Positions 40,701 to 51,245 of a DNA stretch of 64,000 nucleotides are shown here, in pieces. The number at the start of each line of letters is the position of its first letter. Position 1 is the stretch's first letter. The position numbers and the translations under genes are program-made. Source of the stretch: Hamadaea sp013361475 (lineage in GTDB: Bacteria; Actinomycetota; Actinomycetes; Mycobacteriales; Micromonosporaceae); assembly GCF_040654195.1 (NCBI RefSeq), contig NZ_JBFAHM010000007.1:186001-250000 (forward strand), written 5' to 3'. The notes under the pieces were generated by a model. That model had not been told where the DNA came from, did not search any database, and worked only from the letters and a program-made list of their open reading frames with translations.

Positions 40701-41405
40701 ATGGCGTCCGAGAAGAAGCCCAAGACCGCGATGCGTAGCGTGGCCTCGCTCTCCGCCACGCCGCTCGACCTGTCCGGCGGTCCCGAGCTGACCGCCCGCC
40801 AGCGGCGCATCCTGGACACCATCCGAGCCTGGATGGAGCAGAAGGGCTACCCGCCCACCGTCCGTGAGATCGGCGACGCCGTGGGCCTGGTCAGCCCGTC
40901 GAGCGTCGCATACCAGCTCAAGGAGCTGGAGCGGAAGGGCTACCTGCGCCGCGACCCCCACCGGCCGCGCGCCGTCGACGTCCGGCCACCGGCCGACACC
41001 GACCCGGAGCTGCTCGGCATGCTGCGGCCCACTCCGGCATACGTGCCGGTCGTCGGGCGCATCGCCGCCGGTGGCCCCATCCTCGCCGAGGAATCCGTCG
41101 AGGATGTCTTCCCGCTCCCGCGCGAACTGGTCGGCGAGGGAACCCTCTTCCTGCTCCAGGTCAAGGGTGACTCGATGATCGAGGCCGCCATCTGCGACGG
41201 AGACTGGGTCGCCGTCCGTCAGCAGCCGACCGCCGACTCCGGAGACATCGTCGCCGCGATGATCGAAGGCGAGGCGACGGTCAAGACGTACCGGAAGCGG
41301 AACGGGCACGTGCTGCTCATGCCGCGGAACCCGGCATACGAGCCCATCCCCGGCGACGAGGCCACCATCCTCGGTAAGGTCGTCGCCGTCATGCGTCGAG
41401 TCTGA
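40701..41405 (+). CDS. lexA: SOS repressor LexA
   Basis: A 234-residue repressor-protease. N-terminal winged helix: LTARQRRILDTIRAWMEQKGYPPTVREIGDAVGLVSPSSVAYQL. The C-terminal S24 domain has the cleavage site in VGRIAAGGP (Ala-Gly), catalytic serine in KGDSMIEAAI and lysine in ATVKTYRKR. ATG 40701 follows AGGAGGGCAG. RecA, encoded 19 kb away, triggers its self-cleavage. A long hairpin element follows the stop. Confidence 0.97.
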   Translation: MASEKKPKTAMRSVASLSATPLDLSGGPELTARQRRILDTIRAWMEQKGYPPTVREIGDAVGLVSPSSVAYQLKELERKGYLRRDPHRPRAVDVRPPADTDPELLGMLRPTPAYVPVVGRIAAGGPILAEESVEDVFPLPRELVGEGTLFLLQVKGDSMIEAAICDGDWVAVRQQPTADSGDIVAAMIEGEATVKTYRKRNGHVLLMPRNPAYEPIPGDEATILGKVVAVMRRV

Positions 41406-41505
41406 AACGGCGCCATTTCGTCCCTGGCTGCGTTGCTCGACACCTCGTTGCCTCCAGGCAACGTCGGCGTCGTGCGCCTTGCCAGGAACAAAATGGCATC
41501 CGTTT
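41405..41505. repeat. Large hairpin element downstream of lexA
   Basis: Imperfect arms of ~28 bp (AAACGG..GCCATTT.GT.CCTGGC at the left, its complement at 41481-41505) enclose a second perfect hairpin GTTGCCT-cc-AGGCAAC (41447-41462). It starts at the lexA stop. There is no T-run, so it is not a simple terminator; it may be a structured RNA or repeat. Confidence 0.55.
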
Positions 41506-41774
41506 CCCTGGGGCAATCCATATGACCGTGCGTACGGTTCGTCGGTCAGTGCCGGTGATATGCGATTCGCTGTCCGATTTCCGCTGAGTGCGCCCGTCCT
41601 ATGCGCCTCAACGGCCCAAAACACACATGGCTGGCACTTGCACTTGCCGAGAAGCGTCCCAGCGCACACCAGCGGCAAATGATCTTCGACTTCCGTGGCT
41701 AGCCGACAAATCCGCGCGCCAAACATGATCTTTGAAGCCCCGACCAGCCGGGACGGCTGAAACGCGGGGATTCT
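41406..41774. other. 369-bp region between lexA and the convergent gene
   Basis: Holds the large hairpin (41405-41505) and a hairpin near 41738-41769. In the 230 bp between them I see no gene, tRNA or other element I can support. Confidence 0.6.
41738..41769. terminator. Hairpin at the 3' end of the secreted-protein gene
   Basis: CCCCG..CAGCCG-tcc/gga-CGGCTG..CGGGG nested arms lie just downstream (in minus-strand sense) of the stop at 41775. Transcribed leftward, it is followed by CTTCAAAG. It could end the minus-strand transcript. Confidence 0.5.
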
Positions 41775-43166
41775 TCAGTACCGATTCGGGTCCCAAGGAT
41801 CCGAAGACCGCGGTCCCGGCTGGGGTTGTCCGTAAGGCGGCTGCGGCTGGCCGTACCCTGGCTGCGGCCTCGGCGGCGGCGCCCCGTACACCCCTCCTTG
41901 GTCCGGATAGCCGCCTTGCCTGCGGTCGTCGTATCCGGGGACCGGCGCGAGCACGGTGGTCGGCGCGTTGTCGGTCGGTAGCGGGAAGTCGGCGTCGCCG
42001 AATTCGTCGAGCGCTTCCCGTTCCCGTTTCGCCTTCTTCTTCGCCGCGGCGGCCGCTTTCTGCCGCTTCTTCTTGCCGTTGATCATCCCGAAGACGCCGA
42101 GGCCGACGAGGATCAGGCCGGCGAAGCCGACGCCGGCGAGGAGCATGTAGACCTGGTCCAGGGTGAGGTCCTTGAACCATTTCATGATCGCGGAGTCGCC
42201 CTGGGACGCTTTGACCGTCGGCGGCGCGACGTAACGCTTCGTCGTCGGGGTGTACGCGAGCAGCGCCGCGGTCTCTTTGTCGCCCGCCTTGTCGAGGCGA
42301 GGCGCCGTGACGAACTGTGTGCCGTCGTTGGAGTACGTGATCGCGCCGCTGTACTGCTCGGCCGGGGCGGGCAGCCCGGTGACCCGGGGTTCCGTCTTCA
42401 GGGCGGCGAGCACGTCGCCACCGGTGACGTCCCACTCGTAGGCGTCGGCCTGCGTACGCAGTGCGACCCGGGTCCCGTCCGGGGCCACGGCTCCGCCGGT
42501 GAATCCCTTGCGGCCGGCGCCGCCCAGGATGTTCTCCGTGACCGTCGTCAGGATGTCGATCTTGCCGGCCTGCTTCAGCGCCGTGGTCTGCCCCGCGGCC
42601 AACGGACCGACCGGCGTGTAGAGGAACGCGGTCTTGTCGTTCTCGTGCGTCACGAGGATGGGCGTGCCGTCTCCGTTGATGAGGAGCGCCTGGACCTCGT
42701 GCTTGTCGCCCTCGGGGAAGGTCAGGCGGAACAGCTGCGGCGTCGTCAGGGCGGCGGGCAGCTTCCACAGCGCCACGCTCTGGCGTTCTTTCGCATTGCC
42801 GGTGTCGGCGATCCACATCGTGCCGTCTTTGGCCCGGACGATGTCGTTCGGCGAGTTGGACCCGCCGCCGCCGAAGGAGATCCCCTTGCCGGTCACCTTG
42901 CAGGCCGCCGTCAGCTGCCAGATCTTCTGGTGGCTCTCGACGGCGTTCTCGACGTTCTCGGTGGTGTTGACGGCCAGATAGCCGGAGCTGGTGGCGACAA
43001 TGCCGGACAGCTCACCGACCTTGAGGTCGCTGAGCTTGCAGACCTTCTTGCCCTGGGCCGCCGGGGTGGCCGCCGATGTCGAGGGGGAAGGGTCCACTGC
43101 CCAGGCTGGGGACCCGAGCAAGAGCGCGGCCCCCACCGCCATGACCGAGAACGTCACACGCCGCAT
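41775..43166 (-). CDS. Secreted propeller-like protein with membrane helix and proline-rich tail
   Basis: A 463-residue protein. Signal peptide (residues ~1-23, ending PAWA), an extracytoplasmic region of beta-propeller-like repeats (SGIVATSSGYLAVNTT, NDIVRAKDGTMWIADTG, GGAVAPDGTRVALRTQADAYEWDV), a membrane helix (~358-380), then a basic stretch KKKRQKAAAAAKKKAKRER and a cytoplasmic tail rich in Pro, Gly, Tyr and Gln (GYGQPQPPYGQPQPG). The layout is a type I receptor-like protein without known enzymatic domain. Role unknown; it may sense or bind something at the cell surface. Confidence 0.72.
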   Translation of the reverse strand: MRRVTFSVMAVGAALLLGSPAWAVDPSPSTSAATPAAQGKKVCKLSDLKVGELSGIVATSSGYLAVNTTENVENAVESHQKIWQLTAACKVTGKGISFGGGGSNSPNDIVRAKDGTMWIADTGNAKERQSVALWKLPAALTTPQLFRLTFPEGDKHEVQALLINGDGTPILVTHENDKTAFLYTPVGPLAAGQTTALKQAGKIDILTTVTENILGGAGRKGFTGGAVAPDGTRVALRTQADAYEWDVTGGDVLAALKTEPRVTGLPAPAEQYSGAITYSNDGTQFVTAPRLDKAGDKETAALLAYTPTTKRYVAPPTVKASQGDSAIMKWFKDLTLDQVYMLLAGVGFAGLILVGLGVFGMINGKKKRQKAAAAAKKKAKREREALDEFGDADFPLPTDNAPTTVLAPVPGYDDRRQGGYPDQGGVYGAPPPRPQPGYGQPQPPYGQPQPGPRSSDPWDPNRY

Positions 43167-43217
43167 CCGGCAAGTCTCGCATGCTCGGCCGAGGCGGTGG
43201 GGAATCCGGTGCTGTCG

Positions 43218-44666
43218 TTACCGGACAGCGGTTGTGCTCTTACTATCCGTCACCAGGTAGGGGGCCACCTCAGCGGCCAACTCCGCGTCCACGCGTACCC
43301 GCAGGAATGTGCCTTCTTCCTGATGGTCCGTTTCCTGGACCTCTCCGCGCAGATGGAGCCGAGTGACCAGATCGCCCCGGTCGTAGGGCAGCAGAACCGC
43401 GACCTCGACCGCGGGACGCGGCAGCCGCGCCTCGATCGCGGCCTTGAGCTCCGCGATCCCCGCGCCCGTCTGGGCGGAGACGAACAGGGCGCCGGGCCAT
43501 TCGCGCTTCAGCCGCAGCAGCGTCTCCTCGTCGGCCGCGTCGACCTTGTTCACGACCAGCAACTCCGGCAGCTTGTCCGCGCCGACCTCGGCGAGCACCT
43601 CGCGCACCGCGCGGACCTGCTCGTCGGGGTCGGGGTGCGCTCCATCGACGACGTGGACCACCAGGTCGGCGTCGGCCACCTCCTCCAGGGTCGAGCGGAA
43701 CGCCTCGACGAGGTGGTGGGGCAGATGGCGGACGAAGCCCACCGTGTCCGACAGGGTGTAGATCCGGCCGTCCGAGGCGGTCGCCCGCCGGGTGGTCGTG
43801 TCCAGGGTCGCGAACAGCGCGTCCTCGACCAGCACGCCCGCCCCGGTGATCCGGTTGAGCAGGCTGGACTTGCCCGCGTTGGTGTATCCGGCGATGGCCA
43901 CCGCCGGCACCGCGTTCCGCCGCCGGGTTGCCCGCTTGGTGTCCCGGATGGTACGCATCGACGCCAGTTCACGCCGCAGCTTGGCGATGCGGTGGTTGAT
44001 CCGCCGACGGTCGGTCTCCAGCTTCGTCTCACCGGGACCACGCAGGCCGACGCCGCCACCCGCGCCGCCGCCGCGACCGGATCCACCGGTCTGCCGGGAC
44101 AGCGCTTCACCCCAACCACGGAGCCGGGGCAGCAGGTACTGCAGCTGGGCCAACTCGACCTGCGCCTTGCCCTCCTTGCTCTTCGCGTGCTGGGCGAAGA
44201 TGTCCAGGATGAGCGCGGTCCGGTCGATGACCTTGACCTTGATCTGCTGCTCCAGCGCACGCAACTGGCTGGGCGACAGCTCGCCGTCGCAGATGACGGT
44301 GTCGGCGCCGGACGACTCGACCACGGTGCGGACCTCGTCGACCTTGCCCCGGCCGATGAAGGTGGCCGGATCGGGCTGGCTACGCCGCTGGATCAGCCCC
44401 TCGAGGACCTGCGAACCCGCGGTCTCGGCGAGGGCGGCCAGCTCGGTCAGGGAGTTCTCGGCGTCGATCACGGTGCCGGCGGTCCAGACCCCGACCAGGA
44501 CGACTCGTTCGAGTCGCAGCTGACGGTATTCAACTTCGGTGATATCGGTGAGCTCGGTGGACAGACCTGCGACGCGTCGCAGCGCGTGCCTCTCCGCGAG
44601 TTCAAGATCGCCCAGCGTCTCAGCGTCACCGGTCTCGACAAGCGGTTCAGCATCATAATTCGTCAA
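43218..44666 (-). CDS. hflX: GTPase HflX (ribosome-associated)
   Basis: A 482-residue Obg-HflX GTPase that binds the large ribosomal subunit and splits stalled or heat-damaged ribosomes. G1 GYTNAGKSSLLN, G3 DTVGF (DTVGFVRHLPHHLVEAF) and G4 NKVD (LLVVNKVDAADE) are present, after an N-terminal HflX domain with GGGRGGGAGGGVGLRGPGE. TTG start at 44666 is supported by AGGAGG eight bases before. It is upstream of dapF-miaA in the conserved core but on the same strand with the malic enzyme gene between. Confidence 0.95.
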   Translation of the reverse strand: MTNYDAEPLVETGDAETLGDLELAERHALRRVAGLSTELTDITEVEYRQLRLERVVLVGVWTAGTVIDAENSLTELAALAETAGSQVLEGLIQRRSQPDPATFIGRGKVDEVRTVVESSGADTVICDGELSPSQLRALEQQIKVKVIDRTALILDIFAQHAKSKEGKAQVELAQLQYLLPRLRGWGEALSRQTGGSGRGGGAGGGVGLRGPGETKLETDRRRINHRIAKLRRELASMRTIRDTKRATRRRNAVPAVAIAGYTNAGKSSLLNRITGAGVLVEDALFATLDTTTRRATASDGRIYTLSDTVGFVRHLPHHLVEAFRSTLEEVADADLVVHVVDGAHPDPDEQVRAVREVLAEVGADKLPELLVVNKVDAADEETLLRLKREWPGALFVSAQTGAGIAELKAAIEARLPRPAVEVAVLLPYDRGDLVTRLHLRGEVQETDHQEEGTFLRVRVDAELAAEVAPYLVTDSKSTTAVR

Positions 44667-44828
44667 AACTTGTCCTCCTCGCTCTCAAGCGTGGCACGCC
44701 GGGGCCTTCCCGCGCACCCCCATTTGTCCCTGTGTCGGGCGCTACGGGGCCCGGGCGCGGTTACCCGGCGTACGCGGGGCGGTGAGAGAATGGCTGGGCC
44801 ACGACGGAGTGTGATGAAAGGGACGAAA

Positions 44829-46247
<1,419 letters not shown>

Positions 46248-46256
46248 CCCATGCCT

Positions 46257-46335
46257 GCGTGATCATCGCGTCACCCATGCTGTTTCACCGGACAATTCGC
46301 CGCCCGAAGCACCATGGGTGACGCGATGATCAGGC
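46257..46335. repeat. Perfect 20-bp inverted repeat between malic enzyme gene and dapF
   Basis: TGATCATCGCGTCACCCATG (46260-46279) and its exact complement (46313-46332) are separated by 33 bases. The dapF stop codon lies in the right arm. TGATCATCGCG-type ends recur at 59256-59341. It may act as a bidirectional terminator or belong to a dispersed hairpin family. Confidence 0.75.
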
Positions 46336-47139
46336 GGGGTAGCGGAGGGCGTCGGTGTCCACGAAGCCGTGCGCGACGATCACGGCGGGTCCGGCGAGCC
46401 AGCAGGTCTGCTCGTCGAGGGTGACGACGAGCCGCCCACCCGGCACGTCCACGGTCACGGTCCCGGTCGAGCGCCCCGACGAGCGCAGGTACGCGACCGC
46501 GACCGCACAGGTCCCGGTGCCGCACGAGAGCGTCTCGCCGCTGCCCCGCTCGTAGACGCGCATCCGCAGGTGATCGGGCTCGATCTCGGTGTAGAACTCG
46601 ACGTTGACGCCCTCGGGGTAGAACTCCGTGTCGAAGACGGGCGATTCCCACAGGGACAACGGTTCGACGGCGGGCACCGCGCAGACCAGGTGCGGATTAC
46701 CCATGGAGACGCCGATCCCGTCGAACTTCTGGTCGCCGATCCGCGCCCATGACGTGCCCAGCAGCTCCGGTGCGCCCATGTCGACCCGGAACCCCGGATG
46801 GCCGGGCGCCGACGCCGGGAAGGCCGTCCGCAGCCCCGCCCGGGTCGCGATCGGGATCGGGCCGTCCTCGGCCACGCGGCCGCTCTCCACGAGGTGCTGG
46901 GCGAAGACGCGTACGCCGTTGCCGCACATCTCGGAGAGCGAGCCGTCGGAGTTCCAGTAGTCCATGAACCAGGCGGCGTCCGGTGCGGTGGACGGCAGAA
47001 CCCGCAGTACGCCGTCCGCCCCGATCCCGAAGTGCCGGTCGCACAAGGCGGCCACGAGGTCCGGGGTGAGCTGGACGTCGGCGTCGAGGATGACGAAGTC
47101 GTTGCCCGTCCCGTGGCCCTTGGAGAAAGCCAGCCTCAC
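46330..47139 (-). CDS. dapF: Diaminopimelate epimerase
   Basis: A 269-residue enzyme interconverting LL- and meso-diaminopimelate for peptidoglycan and lysine. It begins RLAFSKGHGTGNDFVILDAD; the two catalytic cysteines are in EMCGNGVR and LSCGTGTCA. Start GTG 47139 overlaps the miaA stop by 4 bp (GTGA). The stop lies inside an inverted repeat. The dapF-miaA pairing is conserved in actinobacteria. Confidence 0.95.
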   Translation of the reverse strand: MRLAFSKGHGTGNDFVILDADVQLTPDLVAALCDRHFGIGADGVLRVLPSTAPDAAWFMDYWNSDGSLSEMCGNGVRVFAQHLVESGRVAEDGPIPIATRAGLRTAFPASAPGHPGFRVDMGAPELLGTSWARIGDQKFDGIGVSMGNPHLVCAVPAVEPLSLWESPVFDTEFYPEGVNVEFYTEIEPDHLRMRVYERGSGETLSCGTGTCAVAVAYLRSSGRSTGTVTVDVPGGRLVVTLDEQTCWLAGPAVIVAHGFVDTDALRYPA

Positions 47140-48038
47140 TGCGCGTCCTCCTTGTCGACGACGGAAAGCGCCTGCTCCACCAGATCCTCCCGCGCGCCGT
47201 CGAGCCAGGTGATCGCGGGGTCCCGCCGGAACCACGACCGCTGCCGCCGGACGAAGCGACGCGTACCGGTGACGGTCGCCTGGAACGCCTCCTCCTCGGT
47301 GCAGCGGCCGTCGAGGTAGGCGAGCACCTGCTGATAGCCCAGCGCCCGCGAGGCGGTCTTGCCGTCGCGCAGACCCTGGGGGATCAGCCCCCGCACCTCG
47401 TCGACGAGCCCGGCCTGCCACATCGCGCGTACTCGCTGGTCGACTCGTTCGTCCAGATCGGCGCGATCCACCGCGAGCTGGACGCTCGCGTACCTCGGGG
47501 TCGGCGCGGGCAGCGCGGCGGTGTACGGACGCCCGGTGATCTCGATCACCTCCAGCGCGCGGACGATGCGCCGGCCGTTGCTCGGCAGGATCTTCGCGGC
47601 GGCCGCGGGGTCGCGGTCGGCCAGCCGCCGGTGCAGCGGCAGCGGTCCGGTCGCCGCGAGTTCGGCCTCCAGCCGCGCGCGCAGGTCCGGGTCCGTGCCC
47701 GGAAACTCGAACTCCTCCAGCACCGCGCGCAGATACAGGCCCGTGCCGCCGACGAGCATGGGGGTACGCCCACGTGCCGCGACCTGTTCGATCGCGTCGC
47801 GGGCGAGCTCCTGGAAGACCGCCACGCTGGCCGTCTCGGTCACCGGCCAGATGTCCAGCAGATGATGCGGTACGCCGTCCCGTTCGGCGGGAGACAGTTT
47901 CGCGGTGCCGATGTCCATGCCACGGTAGAACTGCATCGAGTCGCAGTTGATCACCTCGGCGTCCAGGAGATGGGCGAGCGCGATCGACAAAGCCGACTTT
48001 CCGGCCGCTGTCGGACCCACGATGGCGATCACCCGCAT
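47136..48038 (-). CDS. miaA: tRNA dimethylallyltransferase
   Basis: A 300-residue enzyme that prenylates A37 of UNN tRNAs using dimethylallyl diphosphate. Walker A VGPTAAGKSALS, VINCDSMQFYRGMDIGTAK, VGGTGLYL and KTASRALGYQQVLAYLDG are clear. The product is further modified by MiaB (490 codons further in the window). It is coupled to dapF and lies divergent from the DUF349 gene. Confidence 0.96.
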   Translation of the reverse strand: MRVIAIVGPTAAGKSALSIALAHLLDAEVINCDSMQFYRGMDIGTAKLSPAERDGVPHHLLDIWPVTETASVAVFQELARDAIEQVAARGRTPMLVGGTGLYLRAVLEEFEFPGTDPDLRARLEAELAATGPLPLHRRLADRDPAAAAKILPSNGRRIVRALEVIEITGRPYTAALPAPTPRYASVQLAVDRADLDERVDQRVRAMWQAGLVDEVRGLIPQGLRDGKTASRALGYQQVLAYLDGRCTEEEAFQATVTGTRRFVRRQRSWFRRDPAITWLDGAREDLVEQALSVVDKEDAQ

Positions 48039-48232
48039 CGGACAACCGTAACCTTTTCGTGCCCCGCGACTTGCGGGTGAGAGGCTGTCAGAATCATCAA
48101 GGACACCGTATGGTCACGGTCGGCCGCAGGCGGTGGACGCACACCGGGTAAGACCTGTGACAATGCGGGAGCAACTTCTAACGTGCGCTGGCGGGCGGCT
48201 CCGGAGGACCGGACCGGCCGGGAAGACTGAGG

Positions 48233-49447
48233 ATGGGCACAATGAGCGACTGGACGACCTTCGGCCGGATCGATGAGGACGGCACGGTCTATGTGCGGAC
48301 CGGCGAGGGGGAACGAGTCGTCGGATCCTGGCAGGCGGGCACGCCGGAGGAAGGCCTGGCCCACTTCGCGCGGCGCTACGCCGACCTGCTCACCGAGGTG
48401 GAGCTGCTGGAGACCCGGCTGGGCAACGGCTCGGCCGATCCCGGGCACACCCTGACGGCGGTGCGCAAGTTGCTGGCCGGGATGCCCGAGGCGCATGTCG
48501 TCGGCGACATCGACACGCTCACCGCCCGTCTGGAGCGCCTGGCCACCGCGGCCGAGGAGAAGGCCGGCGCGGCCAAGGCCGCCCGTGACGCCGCCCGCGT
48601 CGAGGCGGTGGCGCGCAAGACCGCCCTGGTCGAGGAGGCCGAGAAGCTGGCCGCCGAGGCGACCGGCTGGAAGGCCGCCGGCGACCGGCTCAAGGAGATC
48701 CTCGAAGAGTGGAAGACGATCCGCGGGATCGACAAGAAGACCGACGGTGAGCTGTGGAAGCGGTTCGCGGCCGCCCGCGACGGCTTCACCCGCCGCCGGG
48801 GCGCCCACTTCGCCAGCCTCGACGCCCAGCGCAAGCAGGCGCAGGGCGGCAAGGAGGAGCTGGTCGCCGAGGCCGAGAAGCTGTCGGACTCCACCGAGTG
48901 GAACGCGACCGCGGCCCGGCTCAAGGAGCTCATGAACGAGTGGAAGGCCGCTCCCCGCGCCGCCAAGGAGGCCGAGCAGAAGCTGTGGGAGAGGTTCCGC
49001 GCCGCGCAGGACGCCTTCTTCACCCGCCGCAGTGAGGTCTTCTCCGCTCGTGACGCCGAGCAGAAGGTGGCGCTGGGCCGGCGGCAGGAGCTGCTGTCGC
49101 AGGCCGAGGCGCTGGACGTCGACGCCGACCCGAAGGCCGCGCAGGCCGCCCTGCGGGAGATCCAGGGCCAGTGGCACGACTCCGGCCGCGTCAGCCGGGA
49201 GGCCGCCGCCGGGCTGGAGCGCCGTCTGCGGGCAGTCGAGGACAAGGTGCGGTCGGCCATGGACTCCGCGTGGCGCCGGGTGGAGCCGTCGGCCAACCCG
49301 ATGCTCGACCAGATGCGCAAGCAGGTCGCCGAGGCCGAGCAGAAGCTGGCCAAGGCGCAGGCCGCCGGAGACGCCAAGCGGATCAAGGAGGCCCAGGCCG
49401 CCCTCGACTCCAAGAAGGCGTTCCTCGCCCTCGCCGAGCAGGCCTGA
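48233..49447 (+). CDS. DUF349 coiled-coil protein
   Basis: A 404-residue almost wholly helical protein with repeated DUF349 units: WKAAGDRLKEILEEWKTIRGIDKKTDGELWKRFAAARDGF (in segments) and WNATAARLKELMNEWKAAPRAAKEAEQKLWERFRAAQDAFF about 70 residues later, and a C-terminal coiled coil rich in Ala, Lys and Gln. Function unknown; it is always near miaA/miaB in actinobacteria. Start ATG 48233, or ATG 48242. A strong terminator follows. Confidence 0.85.
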   Translation: MGTMSDWTTFGRIDEDGTVYVRTGEGERVVGSWQAGTPEEGLAHFARRYADLLTEVELLETRLGNGSADPGHTLTAVRKLLAGMPEAHVVGDIDTLTARLERLATAAEEKAGAAKAARDAARVEAVARKTALVEEAEKLAAEATGWKAAGDRLKEILEEWKTIRGIDKKTDGELWKRFAAARDGFTRRRGAHFASLDAQRKQAQGGKEELVAEAEKLSDSTEWNATAARLKELMNEWKAAPRAAKEAEQKLWERFRAAQDAFFTRRSEVFSARDAEQKVALGRRQELLSQAEALDVDADPKAAQAALREIQGQWHDSGRVSREAAAGLERRLRAVEDKVRSAMDSAWRRVEPSANPMLDQMRKQVAEAEQKLAKAQAAGDAKRIKEAQAALDSKKAFLALAEQA

Positions 49448-49455
49448 CCCACGAC

Positions 49456-49496
49456 GCGAAACGGCCGCCCTCCCTCGCGGGGGGCGGCCGTTTCGC
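49456..49496. terminator. Strong terminator after DUF349 gene
   Basis: Perfect 15-bp arms GCGAAACGGCCGCCC and GGGCGGCCGTTTCGC around an 11-base loop, 8 bp after the stop. Followed at 27 bp by repeat copy C. Confidence 0.85.
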
Positions 49497-49522
49497 GTTC
49501 GCCGCTTCTCGGCGCTTCCTTT

Positions 49523-49587
49523 GCGCTGGATCAGGGTTCCGGGTCGAATCTTGGTCCAAGATTCGACCGTGAACCCTGATCTGGCGC
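49523..49587. repeat. 65-bp near-palindrome, copy C
   Basis: Near-identical to copies A and B: arms begin GCGCTGGATCAGGGTTCC and carry GTCGAATCTTGG; the right arm ends with one change (CTGGCGC in place of CCAGCGC). Lies between the terminator of the DUF349 gene and the miaB stop. Confidence 0.9.
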
Positions 49588-49621
49588 GGTCGGCGGGCGG
49601 GGCAGCGCGCGGGACGGGGGG

Positions 49622-51094
49622 TCAGCAGGCGCAGGCGTCGGCGGCCGGAGCGGCCTGCTGGGGCGCGCCGATCGTCGGCAGGCCCAGCATCACCCCGGGC
49701 GTACGCGCCACTCGGCCGGCTTCGAAGGCGTCACCGGCCCGCGTACGCCGGTGGCTGAGCACTGCGCCGTCCGCGTTGAGGTGGTGCGGGGCGGCGTACG
49801 TGATCTCGGTGGTGATCACGTCACCGGGGCGGATCGTCGCCGCCTCCGAAGGCGTGACCGCAAAGTGGACGAGGCGGCCGTCCCGCGCCCGGCCGGACAT
49901 GCGGCCGGTGGCGGCGTCCTTGCGGCCCTCCCCCACGGCCACGAGCACCTCGGGACGGCTGCCGATGAGCAGCTTGTTCTCCTCCCAGGTGACCTCTTCG
50001 ACCACTGCGATCAGGCGCTCGTAGCGCTCCTGCACGACCTGCTTCGGCAGCTGGTCCGGCATCGTCGCGGCCGGCGTACCCGGGCGGATCGAGTACTGGA
50101 AGGTGAACGCGGAGGAGAACCGGGCCTGCCGCACGACGTCCAGGGTGGCCTGGAAGTCCTCCTCGGTCTCGCCGGGGAAGCCCACGATGATGTCCGTCGT
50201 GATCGCGGCGTCCGGCATCGCCTCGCGTACCTTGTCGAGGATGCCGAGGTAGCGCTCCGACCGGTAGCTGCGCTTCATCGCCTTCAGGACGCGGTCCGAC
50301 CCGGACTGCAGCGGCATGTGCAGCTGGTGGCAGACGTTCGGGGTCTCCGCCATGGCGGCGATCACGTCGTCGGTGAACGCGGCCGGATGCGGGCTGGTGA
50401 ACCGTACGCGCTCCAGCCCCTCGATCCCGCCCGTCGCCCGCAGCAGCTTGCCGAACGCGAGCCGGTCCCCGAACTCCACGCCGTACGTGTTGACGTTCTG
50501 GCCGAGCAGGGTCACCTCGAGGACGCCCTCGTCGACGAGCGCCTGCACCTCGGCGAGCACGTCGCCGGGGCGGCGGTCCTTCTCCTTGCCCCGCAGGCTC
50601 GGCACGATGCAGAAGGTGCAGGTGTTGTTGCAGCCCACCGAGATCGAGACCCAGCCCGCGTAGGTGGACTCGCGCCGGGTCGGCAGCGTCGACGGGAAGA
50701 CTTCGAGGGACTCGAGGATCTCGACCTCGGCCTCCTCGTTGTGCCGGGCGCGTTCCAGCAGCACCGGCAGCGAGCCGATGTTGTGCGTACCGAAGACGAC
50801 GTCGACCCAGGGCGCCTTCTTGACGATCTCGCCCTGGTCCTTCTGGGCCAGGCAACCGCCGACGGCGATCTGCATGCCCGGGTTCTTCACCTTCTGCGGC
50901 CGCAGATGCCCCAGGTTCCCGTAGAGCCGGTTGTCGGCGTTCTCGCGTACGGCACAGGTGTTGAACACCACGACATCCGCGTCGTCGCCCTCAGACCGCA
51001 CATAGCCGGCCGCGTCCAGCAACCCGGAGATGCGCTCCGAGTCGTGCATGTTCATCTGGCAGCCGTACGTGACGACCTTGTAGCTCCTGGACAC
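49622..51094 (-). CDS. miaB: tRNA-2-methylthio-N6-dimethylallyladenosine synthase
   Basis: A 490-residue radical-SAM methylthiotransferase finishing the ms2i6A37 modification begun by MiaA. N-terminal cluster-binding cysteines are in TYGCQMN, VVFNTCAVRENA and VGGCLAQ; the radical-SAM cluster motif is GCNNTCTFCIVP; a TRAM domain follows. GTG start at 51094 after GAAGGGG. Oddly the protein ends in DACAC, an extra CxC that is not part of the usual TRAM domain. Confidence 0.96.
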   Translation of the reverse strand: MSRSYKVVTYGCQMNMHDSERISGLLDAAGYVRSEGDDADVVVFNTCAVRENADNRLYGNLGHLRPQKVKNPGMQIAVGGCLAQKDQGEIVKKAPWVDVVFGTHNIGSLPVLLERARHNEEAEVEILESLEVFPSTLPTRRESTYAGWVSISVGCNNTCTFCIVPSLRGKEKDRRPGDVLAEVQALVDEGVLEVTLLGQNVNTYGVEFGDRLAFGKLLRATGGIEGLERVRFTSPHPAAFTDDVIAAMAETPNVCHQLHMPLQSGSDRVLKAMKRSYRSERYLGILDKVREAMPDAAITTDIIVGFPGETEEDFQATLDVVRQARFSSAFTFQYSIRPGTPAATMPDQLPKQVVQERYERLIAVVEEVTWEENKLLIGSRPEVLVAVGEGRKDAATGRMSGRARDGRLVHFAVTPSEAATIRPGDVITTEITYAAPHHLNADGAVLSHRRTRAGDAFEAGRVARTPGVMLGLPTIGAPQQAAPAADACAC

Positions 51095-51245
51095 CGGCGG
51101 ACCCCTTCGTAACCCGACCCCCCAGCGTACCGGGGGGTCGGGACGCGCGGACATGACGGCGTCTCCGCACTCCTGGCGGCTCGGGCAAGCCCTCCCCGGC
51201 GGGAGGGACGGCCCGGACCACCGCGGACGTCCGAAATAATGCGCT

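Noticed and set aside
41479..41682. Small frame downstream of lexA
   Set aside because: No ribosome site, no family match, and it crosses the large hairpin.
42645..44828. Upstream extension of the malic enzyme frame by over 700 codons
   Set aside because: It runs antisense across hflX and the secreted-protein gene. The ACT domain starts just after the GTG at 44829, which has a ribosome site.
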